From NCBI RefSeq assembly GCF_947496995.1, contig NZ_CANMFD010000002.1:496001-560000 (forward strand): a stretch of 64,000 bases of DNA, in the 5' to 3' direction. Source of the DNA: an uncultured Roseibium sp. GTDB taxonomy: Bacteria > Pseudomonadota > Alphaproteobacteria > Rhizobiales > Stappiaceae. The notes below the pieces were generated by a model. The model saw nothing but the letters and a program-made list of their open reading frames with translations. It did no database searches and was not told where the DNA came from. Every line of letters starts with the position of its first letter. The stretch's first letter is position 1. Made by a program: the position numbers and the translations under genes. This document shows positions 8,456 through 17,677 of the stretch, piece after piece.

Positions 8456-9007
8456 ATGGCTAAATCGAGTGTAAAAATGCATGCCCCCTTGATGTGGGCA
8501 TTCCGGGCGATGGAAGACCCGGACTACAAGGCCGCCCAGGCCCGCCAGAAGAGCCCTGCAGATGGCCAGAAAATCAGATCCGGCCGCCGTCTGTCGCGGT
8601 CCTACGGGGTTACCGAACACACGCTTATCTCGGAAGTCCGGCGCGACCTGCAGTCTCTCCTGAACACCGTGAACCTGAATTCCACCCAAGATCTGTCCGA
8701 GTTTCCGGAAGTCACAACCTCCATTCTCAATTACGGACTGCCGGACCTTTCGGTGCACATCGTCGACACGGTGCGGATCGACAGGCTTGCGGACGATATC
8801 CGCGAAGCCTTGATCCGTTTCGAACCGCGCATGGACCCGCGCACGCTTCAGGTCATTCGAGACAAAGATGGCGCCAGCGACACCTTCAAGGTACGTTTTC
8901 TGATCAAGGCGGAGATCCGCTGCGATCCGGTGCGGATCGGAACTGAATTCATCGCCGACGTCGATCCCGCCCTCGGCCGCATCAAGATAGTCGGGGCGAC
9001 GGGATGA
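8456..9007 (+). CDS. tssE: T6SS baseplate protein TssE (gp25-like)
   Basis: A 183-residue protein of the gp25/GPW lysozyme-related family, which forms the baseplate wedge core with TssF and TssG. The conserved part starts near VRRDLQSLLNTVNLN (about 60) and continues through the family-typical SILNYGLPDL stretch to the IRIRF-like FKVRFLIKAEIRCDPV. The approximately 50-residue N-terminal lead (MAKSSVKMHAPLMWAF) is a little longer than minimal TssE proteins. Its TGA overlaps the tssF ATG (ATGA), so translation is coupled. The gene follows the hcp terminator after 93 bp, where a GGGGAAG lies some 20 bp upstream. Confidence 0.93.
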   Translation: MAKSSVKMHAPLMWAFRAMEDPDYKAAQARQKSPADGQKIRSGRRLSRSYGVTEHTLISEVRRDLQSLLNTVNLNSTQDLSEFPEVTTSILNYGLPDLSVHIVDTVRIDRLADDIREALIRFEPRMDPRTLQVIRDKDGASDTFKVRFLIKAEIRCDPVRIGTEFIADVDPALGRIKIVGATG

Positions 9008-11001
9008 ACCGGGAATTTCTGGATCTCTACAATCAGGAACTGACGTATCTGCGCGAGCAGGGTTCGGCGTTTGCCGAAGCCTATCCTGCCGTGGCCGAGC
9101 GCCTTGGCGGTCTCCTGGAAGATCGTTCCGACCCCATGCTGTCGGGCCTGCTGGAAGGCGCGGCCTTCCTGGCAGCGCGCGTCCAGCTGAAGATGAAGCA
9201 TGAGTTTTCCGAATTCACGTCCAATCTTTTCGAACAGCTTTACCCCTCGGCGCTTGCCCCTATCCCGTCCATGGTGCTTGCCCGGATCACGCCGAAATAC
9301 GGCGATGCGAATTTGCGCAACGGTATCAAGATCAACCGTCATGCGCCCATGGAAGCGGTCTTTCGCGAGCGCAGCGGCGAAGTGCGCTGCCGTTTCACCC
9401 TGTCTGCTCCGATTACCCTGACACCGCTTGAACTGACCGGGGCCCGCTACCTGAGCTCGGCAGCCCAGATCTCCGGGCTCGGCGCGGACATGGCCGAAGA
9501 CAAGCGGGCAAGAGCGGGGCTGTCGATCACCCTCACCCATCGGATGTCCGAAGACCCTGAAAACGAGGTCTCGGCGGAAGATGCACTCAAGAAGCCGGAA
9601 TACCAGGTGGCCGGTTGCCGGATCGACGAGCTTCCTGTCAGGCTGATCGGCCCTGTCGACCTGGCGGCGAAGGTCTATGAGCAGATCTTCGGTCATACAA
9701 TTGCGCTCTATCTCAGAACCGAAGACGCCTTCGGACAGGTCTCCCTTCAGCGGATGCCGGTCGATGCCATCAGGCAGCTCGGATTCGACGAGGAAGACGC
9801 CCTGCTTCGCAACGACCGCAGAATGTTCACCGGCTTCGACTATCTGCGCGATTATTTCAATTTTCCCCGCAGCTTCCTGGGTTTCCGCCTCACGGGCCTG
9901 CGCCGTTACCTGGACCGGGTGAAGGCGAAATCCTTCGATCTGGTGTTTGTATTCGACGAAACAGAGACCCGGCTGGCAGCTCATGTAGAGCAAAAGATTT
10001 TCTCCCTGCACTCAGCACCGGCGGTCAATCTGTTCGAACGCCAGACCGACAGGGTGCCGATCAAGAAGGGGCAGCATGAATTCGCGGTGATTGCCGACCG
10101 CACCCGGCCGCTCGATTACGAGATTCACTCCGTGACGGAGGTCAACGCGCATTTTTCCGGCGGTGAAAAAAGAGCCGTCGAACCGCTCTACAGCGTCGCA
10201 CCGGATACGGAAAAAGCCGGGCATGAGTGGTTCTACACCATTCGCCGCATGCCGCGCCGCCAATCCTCCTCGGAACTGCGACGGATGCAGCCAAGCTCCT
10301 ACATCGGTACGGAAACCTTCGTTTCGATTTCCAGCGGCGCCCAGGCCGCCGCCCTGCTCCAGAGCGGTGACAAGCGGCTTGCGGAACTTTCCCTGAAGGT
10401 GATGGCTTCCAACCGGGCGCTGGCGGCCGATCTCCCTGTCGGCAGCAATCCGGACAAGTCCGACGTCGGCGATTTCCGGGTGCTTGAAGATATCGGGCTC
10501 AAGGTCGAATGCGTCGCCGGGCCGACAGCCCCGAGACCACCGCTCCTGTCGTACAATGAAAGGCTTGGCGAGGACGGCCACACAGGGGCCATTGCCTGGC
10601 GCCTGATCAATATTCTCGCCCTCAACCATACCGGCCTGGTTCACGATGCCGCCGGTGAAGATGGCCGGTCCTTCCGCGACATACTGAGCGTGTTCGCTCC
10701 GCTTTCCGATAATTCGGCGGACCGGCAGGCCCAGTCCGTGCGCGCCGTCTCGACACGCCCCGTGGTTCGCAGACTGCAGCAGAAATCAGGAACAGGCGTC
10801 GCCAGAGGACTTGAGGTCACCATAACGCTCGACGACAAGGCCTTTGAAGGGACCAGCGCCTTCCTGATAGGGGCGGTGCTGGACAGGTTCGTCGCGGAAT
10901 ATGCCTCCATCAATCACTTTACCCAATGCGTGATCGCCACGACCGAGCGGGGAACGATCATGAAGTGGCCGCCCAGGATCGGGGCAAAAGGGATCCTATG
11001 A
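9004..11001 (+). CDS. tssF: T6SS baseplate protein TssF
   Basis: A 665-residue baseplate wedge protein (VasA family), slightly longer than the common 580-630. The start shows the family hallmark MNREFLDLYNQELTYLREQGSAFAEAYP followed by RLGG and SDPMLSGLLEGAAFLAARVQLKMK. Central FDYLRDYFNFPRSFLGFRLTGL and C-terminal AWRLINILALNHTGL are also conserved in the family. It overlaps tssE by four bases at the start and tssG by four at the end (ATGA both times), giving a coupled tssE-tssF-tssG wedge unit. Confidence 0.95.
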   Translation: MNREFLDLYNQELTYLREQGSAFAEAYPAVAERLGGLLEDRSDPMLSGLLEGAAFLAARVQLKMKHEFSEFTSNLFEQLYPSALAPIPSMVLARITPKYGDANLRNGIKINRHAPMEAVFRERSGEVRCRFTLSAPITLTPLELTGARYLSSAAQISGLGADMAEDKRARAGLSITLTHRMSEDPENEVSAEDALKKPEYQVAGCRIDELPVRLIGPVDLAAKVYEQIFGHTIALYLRTEDAFGQVSLQRMPVDAIRQLGFDEEDALLRNDRRMFTGFDYLRDYFNFPRSFLGFRLTGLRRYLDRVKAKSFDLVFVFDETETRLAAHVEQKIFSLHSAPAVNLFERQTDRVPIKKGQHEFAVIADRTRPLDYEIHSVTEVNAHFSGGEKRAVEPLYSVAPDTEKAGHEWFYTIRRMPRRQSSSELRRMQPSSYIGTETFVSISSGAQAAALLQSGDKRLAELSLKVMASNRALAADLPVGSNPDKSDVGDFRVLEDIGLKVECVAGPTAPRPPLLSYNERLGEDGHTGAIAWRLINILALNHTGLVHDAAGEDGRSFRDILSVFAPLSDNSADRQAQSVRAVSTRPVVRRLQQKSGTGVARGLEVTITLDDKAFEGTSAFLIGAVLDRFVAEYASINHFTQCVIATTERGTIMKWPPRIGAKGIL

Positions 11002-12572
11002 GCGGGGCGGACGACCAGGACCAGGAACTGGAGCCCGAGCTTCCGGACAAGGCCTCAGCGCGGGACAAGACGGTGCTGCGGATCGGCGGCGGTGCACCGA
11101 CAGTCTGGCCGGATGCCGATGCCAAAGCCGAAACTCGCGAAGAGGAAACGGAGGCAGTGGAAGCCGGTTCTCCGGCCGACGCATCGCCGGAGATCGAACC
11201 CGGCCCGGATCCTGACGAGGCGATCAAATCGCAAACGATAGAATCGCCCCCCAAAGACCTTTCAGAAGAACAGGAGCCACAACCAGACCAGGTGCCCGGC
11301 TCGGAAGATGTAAAAGCTCAGCCTGAAGATCCGGCTTCCGGTATCGATCTCCCGTCGGCAGACGGCTTGGAGGCGGACTCCGGCGAAGACACTGCGCCTC
11401 CCGTCGAGCCGAGGATCGAAGTTCCCGTGCAGCAGCAATATGCTTCGCTTCTGGCCGCCCTGGGTGACCGGATCGAGAAACACCCGGGCGGACACGATCT
11501 TCTGGCGGTTCTTCGCATGCTGGAGGGGCAAACCGCACCGGGCGCAAAAGCTCCGGGGCTGGACGGTCCCAAAAAGGCAGAAGAACCTGCACCGCCCCGC
11601 ATCGGCAAGAGCCGCCGTCTCATGGAGGACATCGTCCGCTTCGGGCAGGACCCGTCCAGTGAATTCGCGACGTCAACGATCGAACGCGCCACCCGCGACA
11701 ACTCCGGAGGTCTGGTCCTTCTGGAACGTTTCCTGGGACTGCTCGGCCCGCAAGGTGCTCTACCCGGGGCATATACGGATGAAGCCATCATGTCGGGGCT
11801 GCGCGGGAATGACGAATTCCCGCGATTTCTGGATGTCTTCAACAACCGCTTTATCCAGTTGTTTTATCGCGCCTGGGCGGACGCAAGACCGATCGTCCAA
11901 CATGACCGGCCCGATGACGACCGCTTCCTGTCCTATATCGGCTCGTCCATCGGGCTCGGCGCGCCTATCTACCGCGACCTGGACGGCATCGATGATCGTC
12001 TGAAGCTGCTTTACACGGGCCTGATGTCGCCCAAGACGAAAAGTGCGGCACGTCTGAAGAGCCTGATCACCGGTGTTTTCGGGGTCAGGGTGGAAATCGA
12101 CCAGTGTGTCGGGACGTGGCTGCATCTGGACAGCGACGACCAGCTCAGCCTTGGCGGCCTTGGTCCCGGTGGCGCAGGCCGGTTGGGGGCGGATACGATT
12201 GTCGGAGCCAGGGTCTACAGCGTCAGCGACAAGATCCGCATCCGCATCTTCACCCGGTCGCTCGACGAATATCGCAAGTTTCTGCCGCCGACACGGACGA
12301 AGCCCAATCCCTGGACTGAAAAACTCTTCGATCTCATCGATTTTTATCTGGGTCTCGAGGTCGAATACGAAATTGAGCTCGCCCTTCCAAAACGCTGTGC
12401 CTCGTCGGTGCACATGAACCGCAGCAACTCGGCGACACTCGGACACATCGGCTGGCTGAAATCGCCTGCCGCGACAGCCGCGGAACAAGAAGACATCGAT
12501 GAAGAGGGTGAGGACATGCTGACCGATACCCGTTTCCGGCCCGTGCGCCGCCACACCACCGTTTATCAATAG
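10998..12572 (+). CDS. tssG: T6SS baseplate protein TssG with a long acidic N-terminal extension
   Basis: The 524-residue product begins at the ATG at 10998, which overlaps the tssF stop as ATGA; a longer reading frame from 10926 lacks this support. Residues about 145-524 are a normal TssG. RIGKSRRLMEDIVRFGQDPS near 205, LLERFLGLLGPQGALP near 245, and a C-terminal region with RIRIFTRSLDEYRKFLPP are visible. Residues 1-140 are an extra tail, rich in Glu, Asp and Pro, probably disordered. Near its start (23-28) is DKTVLR followed by glycines, resembling the phosphothreonine motif of TssL. TssG is usually about 330-380 residues, so the extension is unusual. Confidence 0.93.
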   Translation: MSGADDQDQELEPELPDKASARDKTVLRIGGGAPTVWPDADAKAETREEETEAVEAGSPADASPEIEPGPDPDEAIKSQTIESPPKDLSEEQEPQPDQVPGSEDVKAQPEDPASGIDLPSADGLEADSGEDTAPPVEPRIEVPVQQQYASLLAALGDRIEKHPGGHDLLAVLRMLEGQTAPGAKAPGLDGPKKAEEPAPPRIGKSRRLMEDIVRFGQDPSSEFATSTIERATRDNSGGLVLLERFLGLLGPQGALPGAYTDEAIMSGLRGNDEFPRFLDVFNNRFIQLFYRAWADARPIVQHDRPDDDRFLSYIGSSIGLGAPIYRDLDGIDDRLKLLYTGLMSPKTKSAARLKSLITGVFGVRVEIDQCVGTWLHLDSDDQLSLGGLGPGGAGRLGADTIVGARVYSVSDKIRIRIFTRSLDEYRKFLPPTRTKPNPWTEKLFDLIDFYLGLEVEYEIELALPKRCASSVHMNRSNSATLGHIGWLKSPAATAAEQEDIDEEGEDMLTDTRFRPVRRHTTVYQ

Positions 12573-12597
12573 GTCTCAAATTTGAAAGGCCGGTATC

Positions 12598-15414
12598 ATG
12601 AGTGACATTCTGGTTGAAACCATTGCCAACAAACTTACTACCGTAAGCTACGAGTGCCTGGAAAAGGCCATGCGCCTGACGAAGAGCTCCGGCCATCGGC
12701 ACCTGGAAATCCTCCATTGGCTCTATTATCTCGCGCGCGACGAGGCCACGGATTTCGTCCATATCCTGCGCCACTTCGGCATCGATGCAGGAACGGTCGA
12801 CGGCGATTTGCAGCAGGCCATCGCGAAGCTGAAAATCAACCAGACCGAACTGCCCTCCATGGCCGCCCCTTTCCAGGAATCGCTCGAACGGGCCTGGTTC
12901 GAAGGCACCTTGAGGTACGGCGACTACAAGATCCGGTCCGCCTATGTGCTGATTGCCATGATGGGCGACAAAAACACCTGGCGCGAATTGCGCGGTTATT
13001 CCTCCGCCCTGGAATCTCTCAACCGCGACGTCCTTGTGCGCGATCTGGACAAGATTGCCGGTGCCTCGGGGGAAACCGGCGCCCGTCCGGTGGACGGATC
13101 CGGCCCCCAGTCCGCAGCACCCGGTGCGACCGCGGAAAGCGCTCAGGGTGCCCCGGGCAGCGGTGCCGGAGAAGATGCGCTTTCCCAGTTCACGGTGGAC
13201 TTCACCGCCCGGGCGCGGGCGAAGGAATTCGACCCGATCGTGGGACGTGACGAGGAAATCCGCCAGGTCATCGACGTACTGATGCGCCGCCGCCAGAACA
13301 ATCCGATCCTGACAGGGGAAGCCGGCGTCGGCAAAACCGCTATCGTGGAAGGCTTTGCGCAGAAGATCGTTTCAGGGGACGTTCCCCCTGCCCTTCTGGG
13401 CACGCGCCTCTGCGCGCTGGATCTCGGCCTCCTTCAGGCCGGTGCCTCGATGAAGGGGGAATTCGAGAAACGCCTGCGCGCCGTCATCGACGCGGTTCAT
13501 GCCTCCATTGTTCCGACGATCCTGTTCATCGACGAAGCCCATACGCTGGTCGGCGCCGGCGGCGCGGCCGGCACGGGCGACGCAGCGAACCTCCTGAAAC
13601 CGGCGCTGGCGCGCGGAACCTTGCGCACAGTCGCTGCCACCACATGGTCGGAATACCGCCAGCATTTCGAAAAAGACCCCGCCCTGACACGACGTTTCCA
13701 GCCCGTGCAGGTGGATGAGCCCGACGAAGAAAAATGCTTTGCCATGGTGCGTGGCCTGCTGGGACCGATGGAAGAGCATCACCAGGTGCGCATTCTCGAC
13801 AGTGCAGTGAGATCCGCCGTGTCCCTGTCGCACCGCTATATTCCGGCGCGCCAGCTGCCGGACAAGGCGGTCAGCGTTCTCGACACGGCCTCGGCGCGGG
13901 TGAACATCTCCCAGGCGGCACAGCCGGCAAAACTGTCGGACCTGGTCGCAAAGAAGGGCTTTCTGGAAACGGAACGGCAGGCGCTGACCAATGACGCCGA
14001 ACTGGGCATGGAGCATCAGGAACAGCTCGATGCGCTCGACACCGCCATTCAGGACACAGAGACCGCCATCGAAACCCTTCGCGGCGAATGGGAACGCGAG
14101 CGCAAACTGGTAGCGGAAATCCGCCGTCTGAACGCCGCGCTGATTGCGCTGAAGGGCGGTGAACCTGCCCCACATCCGGAAAGCGTGGATATCGAGGACC
14201 CGGAAAACGAACAGCCTGCGCTGGTGGGCATCGACGACATCGAACTGGACCTAAACGTCGATCTGGAAGACGAGGACGCTATCCGTACTGCCCTCAAGGA
14301 CAAGCGGGCGGAATTGTCGGAAATCCCGGAAGACGACCGCATGGTCTATGCCTATGTGGACGATGAGGCCGTTGCCAGCATCATCTCCGACTGGACCGGT
14401 ATCCCTGTCGGCCGGATGGTTCAGGACGAGATGCAGACGATCCTCAACCTCACAGACAGTCTCACCAAGCGGGTAATCGGCCAGGCCCACGGCCTGGGCA
14501 TGATCGCCAAGCGGATCGAGACCAGCCGCGCCCAGCTCGGCAACCCGGACAAGCCGATCGGCGTTTTCATGCTGTGCGGCCCGTCAGGTGTCGGCAAGAC
14601 GGAAACGGCCCTCGCGCTCGCCGAAACGCTTTACGGCGGCGAAGAGAGCATGATCACCATCAACATGTCGGAGTTTCAGGAAGCCCATTCGGTTTCCGGC
14701 CTGAAGGGCGCACCTCCGGGCTATGTCGGCTACGGCGAAGGTGGCCGTCTGACGGAGGCAGTGCGGCGCAAGCCCTATTCCGTCGTGCTTCTGGACGAGG
14801 TGGAAAAAGCCCACCCGGATGTGCATGAGATCTTCTTCCAGGTGTTCGACAAGGGCTGGATGGAAGACGGCATGGGCCGGAAGATCGACTTCCGCAACAC
14901 GCTGATCCTGCTGACCTCGAATGTGGGCACCGAGATCATCATGAACGCGGCCAGACATATGCTGGACGCTCCGGTTTCCAGCGACCCTGAGCTGGCGGCC
15001 ACCGACCCGAACGCACCCAACGTGGAAGAACTGGCGGAAGCCCTGCGACCGGCTCTGCTCGACGTGTTTCCGCCCGCCCTGCTCGGCCGTATCGTCACCA
15101 TTCCCTATTATCCGCTGTCACCGTCCATGCTCGGCTTTATCGTTCGCCTTCAGCTCAACCGGATCGTCAAGCGGGTCCGGGAAAACCGGGAGGCCGAACT
15201 TGTCTATGGCGAGGATGTGGTCGCCCATATTGTCTCCCTCTGCCGCGACCCGGACAGCGGCGGCCGGATGATCGACAACATCCTGACCAACGATCTTCTG
15301 CCCAAACTTTCCCGCGCATTCCTGACGGCGCAGATGAACGGCGAGACGATTTCAAAGGTTGCGATCAAGGCCGGTGACGACGGTCTTGAAATCCAGCCGG
15401 AAGCTGCCGAGTAA
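12598..15414 (+). CDS. tssH: T6SS sheath-recycling ATPase TssH (ClpV)
   Basis: A 938-residue AAA+ unfoldase that disassembles contracted TssBC sheath. An N-terminal Clp-N-like domain (1-160) with KAMRLTKSSGHRHLEILHW leads into a linker rich in Ala, Gly and Pro. The first AAA module has Walker A GEAGVGKT at 240-247 and Walker B ILFIDEAHTL. A coiled middle domain runs from about 440 to 580. The second module has GPSGVGKT at 661-668 and VVLLDEVEKAHPDV. An acidic stretch (DIELDLNVDLEDED) in the middle region is a mild oddity. It lies 25 bp after tssG and ends the plus-strand T6SS block. Confidence 0.95.
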   Translation: MSDILVETIANKLTTVSYECLEKAMRLTKSSGHRHLEILHWLYYLARDEATDFVHILRHFGIDAGTVDGDLQQAIAKLKINQTELPSMAAPFQESLERAWFEGTLRYGDYKIRSAYVLIAMMGDKNTWRELRGYSSALESLNRDVLVRDLDKIAGASGETGARPVDGSGPQSAAPGATAESAQGAPGSGAGEDALSQFTVDFTARARAKEFDPIVGRDEEIRQVIDVLMRRRQNNPILTGEAGVGKTAIVEGFAQKIVSGDVPPALLGTRLCALDLGLLQAGASMKGEFEKRLRAVIDAVHASIVPTILFIDEAHTLVGAGGAAGTGDAANLLKPALARGTLRTVAATTWSEYRQHFEKDPALTRRFQPVQVDEPDEEKCFAMVRGLLGPMEEHHQVRILDSAVRSAVSLSHRYIPARQLPDKAVSVLDTASARVNISQAAQPAKLSDLVAKKGFLETERQALTNDAELGMEHQEQLDALDTAIQDTETAIETLRGEWERERKLVAEIRRLNAALIALKGGEPAPHPESVDIEDPENEQPALVGIDDIELDLNVDLEDEDAIRTALKDKRAELSEIPEDDRMVYAYVDDEAVASIISDWTGIPVGRMVQDEMQTILNLTDSLTKRVIGQAHGLGMIAKRIETSRAQLGNPDKPIGVFMLCGPSGVGKTETALALAETLYGGEESMITINMSEFQEAHSVSGLKGAPPGYVGYGEGGRLTEAVRRKPYSVVLLDEVEKAHPDVHEIFFQVFDKGWMEDGMGRKIDFRNTLILLTSNVGTEIIMNAARHMLDAPVSSDPELAATDPNAPNVEELAEALRPALLDVFPPALLGRIVTIPYYPLSPSMLGFIVRLQLNRIVKRVRENREAELVYGEDVVAHIVSLCRDPDSGGRMIDNILTNDLLPKLSRAFLTAQMNGETISKVAIKAGDDGLEIQPEAAE

Positions 15415-15429
15415 AATCGAACCGGCGTG

Positions 15430-15479
15430 CCCGGCTCTGACGCTTGCACGGATCATTCCGTGAAAGGGTCGGAGCCGGG
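15430..15479. terminator. Long hairpin between convergent tssH and M23 genes
   Basis: CCCGGCTCTGAC at 15430-15441 pairs with GTCGGAGCCGGG at 15468-15479 with one T-G mismatch. A second stem, CACGGA/TCCGTG, sits inside the loop. It fills the 68-bp spacer between converging genes and could end transcription both ways, although neither side has a clear U tract. Confidence 0.5.
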
Positions 15480-15482
15480 TCG

Positions 15483-17498
15483 CTACTGCACGCTCAGGAT
15501 ATCGCCGATGGCGACGCGATAGTTCTTGAGGTCGTTGCTCGCCACCGACTGAGGCGCATCCGCACCGGTCTCCATTTCGAAAGCCAGGGGATCGGCCGGT
15601 TCGCCGCGCTGGCGGATTTCGAAATGCAGGTGAGGCCCGGTCGACAATCCCGTCGTGCCCACATAACCGATAAGATCGCCGGCCTGAACGACCGATCCCA
15701 ATTCAATTCCGTCAGCGAATTCGTGCATATGCGCGTATCGGCTGGTGATGCCATCCTTGTGGGTCAGTTCTATGAAATTTCCATAGCCGCCCCGGACAGC
15801 CCGATAAGTGATCTTGCCGGAAAAGGCCGCGCGGATCGGCGTGCCGGTCGGTGCGGCCCAGTCGACACCGGCATGCAGGCGCTCCGTCTTCTTGATCGGA
15901 TGAAAGCGCATGCCGAATTTCGACGTCAGAACCCCCTTCACTGGCACCAGCATGGCGCCGGACAGGCTGACCTTGCCCCCTTCGTTGACACAGGCGAAGC
16001 CGCGATTGCCGGGGGCTTTCAAAACATAGCAGCGCACCGACCAATCATCCCCCCGGCGCACGCCAGCGAACAGGACACGGCCGCCGCCGCGCTTTTCGTC
16101 CCTCGGCATATCGGTGAACACCAGCGTGAACCGTTCATCCGGTTCAATCGTGCGTTTGAGATCCGTGGTGGGCGCGAGATAGGCAATCGCCTCGCCGACA
16201 ATGGAGGCCGGAACGGCGTTTCGCACCGCCGTTGCGTAAAGCCCGTCGATAAGACGATGTTTCTTTGCAGCGCCCGCGACCTTTACGGGTGCGATGTCCT
16301 CTTCAACGATGGGCTTTCCGAACCAGGGATCGGCACCGTGAACATAGGTGTCGCCATCCCGGGACGTGGAAAAAGCGGCCGTGCCGAGATATCCGTCCTG
16401 ACCGTAGAAGGAGATCTGGACGGGCCGGTAATAGTCGCCGATACGCCCGAGCTTGTTGGGCATTCTGACCCCCCTGATCGCGATTTTATCGCCCGCGATC
16501 AAATCGCTTTTCTGGAATTCGCTCGCGGCGAAATCGACAAGAAGTTTGCCGGCATCCTCGTCAAAGCTGTTGTCCTTCAGAAAATCGCCCAGCGTGGTCG
16601 CTTCGGAAATTCCGGTGCGGATTTCGATACGGCTCGGCCCCTGGCCTATCGGGCGCTCCGACAAAAAGAGATTCAATGTGTCCGTTGGCGGTTTCAGAAA
16701 AACCGGCAGGTCCGGTGACTGGCCATCCCCCTGGCTGCTGTCTTCTTCAACGACGATCCCTTCGGAATCGCTGCCGCCACCGAAATTGCCGAACTGGAAA
16801 TCGGTTTCACTGCCCGGCGCGCTGATGATCAGATTGCCATCCTCGTCCAGCATCTGGCTGTCGAGGAAATAAGCGCTTGCCGCAGGCACGAAGGCGGCAT
16901 CATCCGGCGACGCGCTTGCCGGGACCGGTCTTTCCGTCAATTCTATCCGTTGGGCGGCGGCACCCCGGCCGAGAAGCACCGGATCCCCGGCCAGCGGAAT
17001 GACGGCGGACATGGCCATATCGAAAAAAGGATCGGCGGGAATATCCAGGTCTTCTTCGTTGAGACGTTCCGGCTTGATCTCTTCCGGCACAGAAGGACTT
17101 TCCCCCTGCCCCGCCTCTTGCGCGGCGGATGAAGCGTCCGCGAGCGGACCGGGTGTCGCCGCTTCTTCTGTGCTGTCCGGTGTGTCAGAGGTGGCTGTTT
17201 CTTCAGGCGGCGAGAATGAAATCGCGCCGGAAGTGAAAAGATGCGCCAGACCGCCGGCTCCTGCGCCCACGACCAGAAACCCTATGGCCATGGCGGCGTA
17301 TAACAGCTTTGAAGATCGCTTCGGCGACGCTTTCACCGGTACTTTCGGGCGATCCGGTGCTTGCGGGCGACCAGCCAGGTCCGGACGGTCATTGGCGTCC
17401 TCTAACGTCGCAGATCCCTTGCCGGACGGACGGATGATGGTCCGGTCGAACTCGGGGCGATGCCCTCCGGGATTCTGATTGTCAGGCCATTGAGCCAT
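15483..17498 (-). CDS. Membrane-anchored M23 metallopeptidase with TssL-like N-terminal motif
   Basis: A 671-residue type II membrane protein. Residues 1-63 are cytoplasmic, 64-88 form one transmembrane helix, and the rest should be periplasmic. Residues about 95-200 are low-complexity and acidic. The C-terminal 130 residues are an M23 (LytM) domain with the zinc ligands in HAGVDW and HLHFE, plus the GNFIELTHKDG and GYVGTTGLSTGPH stretches. It should cut peptidoglycan cross-links. The cytoplasmic tail has FDRTIIRP at residues 17-24, resembling the TssL motif read by FHA proteins. It converges on tssH. A role in opening the wall for T6SS is inference; an ordinary divisome or growth endopeptidase is the alternative. 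Confidence 0.85.
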   Translation of the reverse strand: MAQWPDNQNPGGHRPEFDRTIIRPSGKGSATLEDANDRPDLAGRPQAPDRPKVPVKASPKRSSKLLYAAMAIGFLVVGAGAGGLAHLFTSGAISFSPPEETATSDTPDSTEEAATPGPLADASSAAQEAGQGESPSVPEEIKPERLNEEDLDIPADPFFDMAMSAVIPLAGDPVLLGRGAAAQRIELTERPVPASASPDDAAFVPAASAYFLDSQMLDEDGNLIISAPGSETDFQFGNFGGGSDSEGIVVEEDSSQGDGQSPDLPVFLKPPTDTLNLFLSERPIGQGPSRIEIRTGISEATTLGDFLKDNSFDEDAGKLLVDFAASEFQKSDLIAGDKIAIRGVRMPNKLGRIGDYYRPVQISFYGQDGYLGTAAFSTSRDGDTYVHGADPWFGKPIVEEDIAPVKVAGAAKKHRLIDGLYATAVRNAVPASIVGEAIAYLAPTTDLKRTIEPDERFTLVFTDMPRDEKRGGGRVLFAGVRRGDDWSVRCYVLKAPGNRGFACVNEGGKVSLSGAMLVPVKGVLTSKFGMRFHPIKKTERLHAGVDWAAPTGTPIRAAFSGKITYRAVRGGYGNFIELTHKDGITSRYAHMHEFADGIELGSVVQAGDLIGYVGTTGLSTGPHLHFEIRQRGEPADPLAFEMETGADAPQSVASNDLKNYRVAIGDILSVQ

Positions 17499-17677
17499 AC
17501 AGGGACCAACGTCTTGAAAAGAGCTTCAGATGTCGAAGTATCTTGTCGGCGATCATGTGCCCGCAGGTTACTCCATGGAAATCAGCTTGTGCTTCAACGA
17601 TCATGCCGGAGGAGACATCAAGATGCAAAACCGGAAAGTCTCGTCACAACGGAAAAATGGCGCCCCATTCAGGTGTT

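Noticed and set aside
10926..10997. Upstream extension of tssG inside tssF
   Set aside because: The ATG at 10998 overlaps the tssF stop as ATGA, the usual coupling in this operon; the extension would be a basic, non-conserved tail.
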